A stretch of DNA of 5,211 nucleotides, taken from positions 1-5,211 of the forward strand of contig JASEGX010000118.1 in assembly GCA_030017815.1 (NCBI GenBank), written 5' to 3'. The position numbers and the translations under genes were made by a program. The stretch comes from Thermodesulfobacteriota bacterium (GTDB lineage: Bacteria > Desulfobacterota > QYQD01). The notes beneath the pieces are model-generated. The model ran no database searches and was not told the DNA's origin. It saw only the letters and a program-made list of their open reading frames with translations. Shown here one piece after another: positions 4,398 through 5,211 of this stretch (its first letter is position 1; the number at the start of each line of letters is the position of its first letter).

Positions 4398-5211
4398 CTA
4401 ACGGTCAACGTGCTTCGGAAGGACGATATGGAACGTCGAACCCTCCCCTGGTTCACTATCCACCCAGGCCCGGCCTTTATGCGCCAAAATTGCATGCTTG
4501 ACTATAGAGAGACCTAGGCCCGTGCCGCCGGCGACGCGCGAACGGCCCTTATCCACCCGGTAAAATCGCTCAAATATCCTCTCCTGATCCTCTTTGGGAA
4601 TGCCCGGGCCCTCATCCCGGACATCGATTCTGACCTCTCCTTCGCATTCAGATAAGGTAATTGTGACCTTCGTATCCGGAGGAGAGTATTTTATGGCATT
4701 ATCCACGATATTCACAACGGCCTGAGATAATTTTTCATGGTCGCCCCGGACAGTAATATCTTCCGGCGGGAACTCCCGTGCTAACTTTATGCGCTTACTT
4801 TCCGCTTGAGGACCTAACGCTCTTAGTGAACCCTCCACTACTTCCTTCACGCTTACCTGCTCATTAGATATCTCAGTTCCCTGGGCCTCAAGCCTGGCCA
4901 GAGCCAGTATGTCCTGAATCAGATTATCCATACGATTTGCATGTTCGCTGATAATTCTGATAAATGATCGGGCCTTCTCCTGGTCATCAATCCCACCATC
5001 CAGCAGGGTTTCCGCATATCCCTTGATAGCGGTCAGGGGATTCTTTAATTCATGGGAAACATTAGTCACAAAGTCTTTCCGAATCTGGGACAACTGTTTG
5101 ATGTCCGTCACATCGTGGAAGACGGCAATGGCCCCCTGTATGGTATCAGCAGCAAAAAGGGGGACGATATGGACATCAAACACCCTATCTCTCGGGTAAA
5201 CAACCGGGATT
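4398..5211 (-). CDS. PhoR/PnpS-like sensor histidine kinase, C-terminal part; 5' end outside window
   Basis: The minus-strand frame is open from the window edge to TAG at 4400-4398 and gives 270 visible residues. It starts in the last strands of a PAS domain (FDVHIVPLF...GAIAVFHDVTDI). It then has a HisKA domain with the phosphoacceptor His53 (visible numbering) in NVSHELKNPLTAIKGY. The HATPase_c domain has an N box (NIVDNAIKYS, about 167-176), G1 (DEGPGIP, about 199-205), F box (FERFYR) and G2 (GGTGLGLS, about 228-235). All catalytic motifs are intact. The protein autophosphorylates on His and passes phosphate to a response regulator. The DFVTNVSHELK...ETLLDG wording is closest to the PhoR/PnpS phosphate sensors and related WalK-type kinases. 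Any membrane or periplasmic sensor region and the partner regulator (expected upstream on this strand) are outside the window, so the signal is unknown. GTG at 5183 is not the true start, because the PAS domain extends upstream of it. Confidence 0.92.
   Translation of the reverse strand, partial: IPVVYPRDRVFDVHIVPLFAADTIQGAIAVFHDVTDIKQLSQIRKDFVTNVSHELKNPLTAIKGYAETLLDGGIDDQEKARSFIRIISEHANRMDNLIQDILALARLEAQGTEISNEQVSVKEVVEGSLRALGPQAESKRIKLAREFPPEDITVRGDHEKLSQAVVNIVDNAIKYSPPDTKVTITLSECEGEVRIDVRDEGPGIPKEDQERIFERFYRVDKGRSRVAGGTGLGLSIVKHAILAHKGRAWVDSEPGEGSTFHIVLPKHVDR

Noticed and set aside
4293..4517. 74-codon + strand frame starting with GTG that overlaps the ATPase stop (GTGA)
   Set aside because: Over 120 bases are antisense to the conserved ATP-binding end of the histidine kinase, there is no good ribosome site, and the composition is not protein-like.

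Overview
The window looks like ordinary chromosome from a Gram-negative bacterium, most likely Desulfobacterota (former Deltaproteobacteria) or a close relative. LolA implies an outer membrane. The mix of a short (about 300-residue) NadA, a PilZ protein next to a FlhG/MinD-like ATPase, and PhoR-type kinase wording fits that group. The phylum is inferred from protein style only; no rRNA is present.

Layout. Bases 1-1930 (+) are a compact housekeeping block: the 3' end of ftsK (DNA translocase gamma domain), lolA (periplasmic lipoprotein chaperone, starting at or before the ftsK stop) and nadA (quinolinate synthase). Bases 1931-2794 hold no long gene but are not empty. They contain a polypurine AAGG repeat and, on the minus strand, what looks like an independent transcription unit of two very short genes: a 32-residue basic Cys-motif peptide (2309-2407) and a 40-residue helical, basic protein (2013-2135). 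The unit has a TTGACA-17-TATCTT promoter and a Shine-Dalgarno that matches the full 16S anti-SD over 11 bases. The AT-rich divergent spacer (2408-2794) carries three palindromes, two of them perfect and directly abutting. Bases 2795-4296 (+) hold a short leader-like ORF overlapping the start of a PilZ-domain gene, followed closely by a ParA/MinD-superfamily ATPase of FlhG type. Bases 4398-5211 (-) are the C-terminal part of a PhoR-like sensor histidine kinase, convergent with the ATPase gene and cut by the window edge.

How they relate. ftsK-lolA is a familiar neighbour pair, and nadA appears to be carried behind it. The PilZ and ATPase genes are only a few bases apart and probably form one c-di-GMP-responsive, cell-pole or motility related unit, though no partner is visible here. 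The most novel material is the divergent two-gene small-ORF unit at 2013-2470 with its palindrome-rich upstream region. Its function is unknown.
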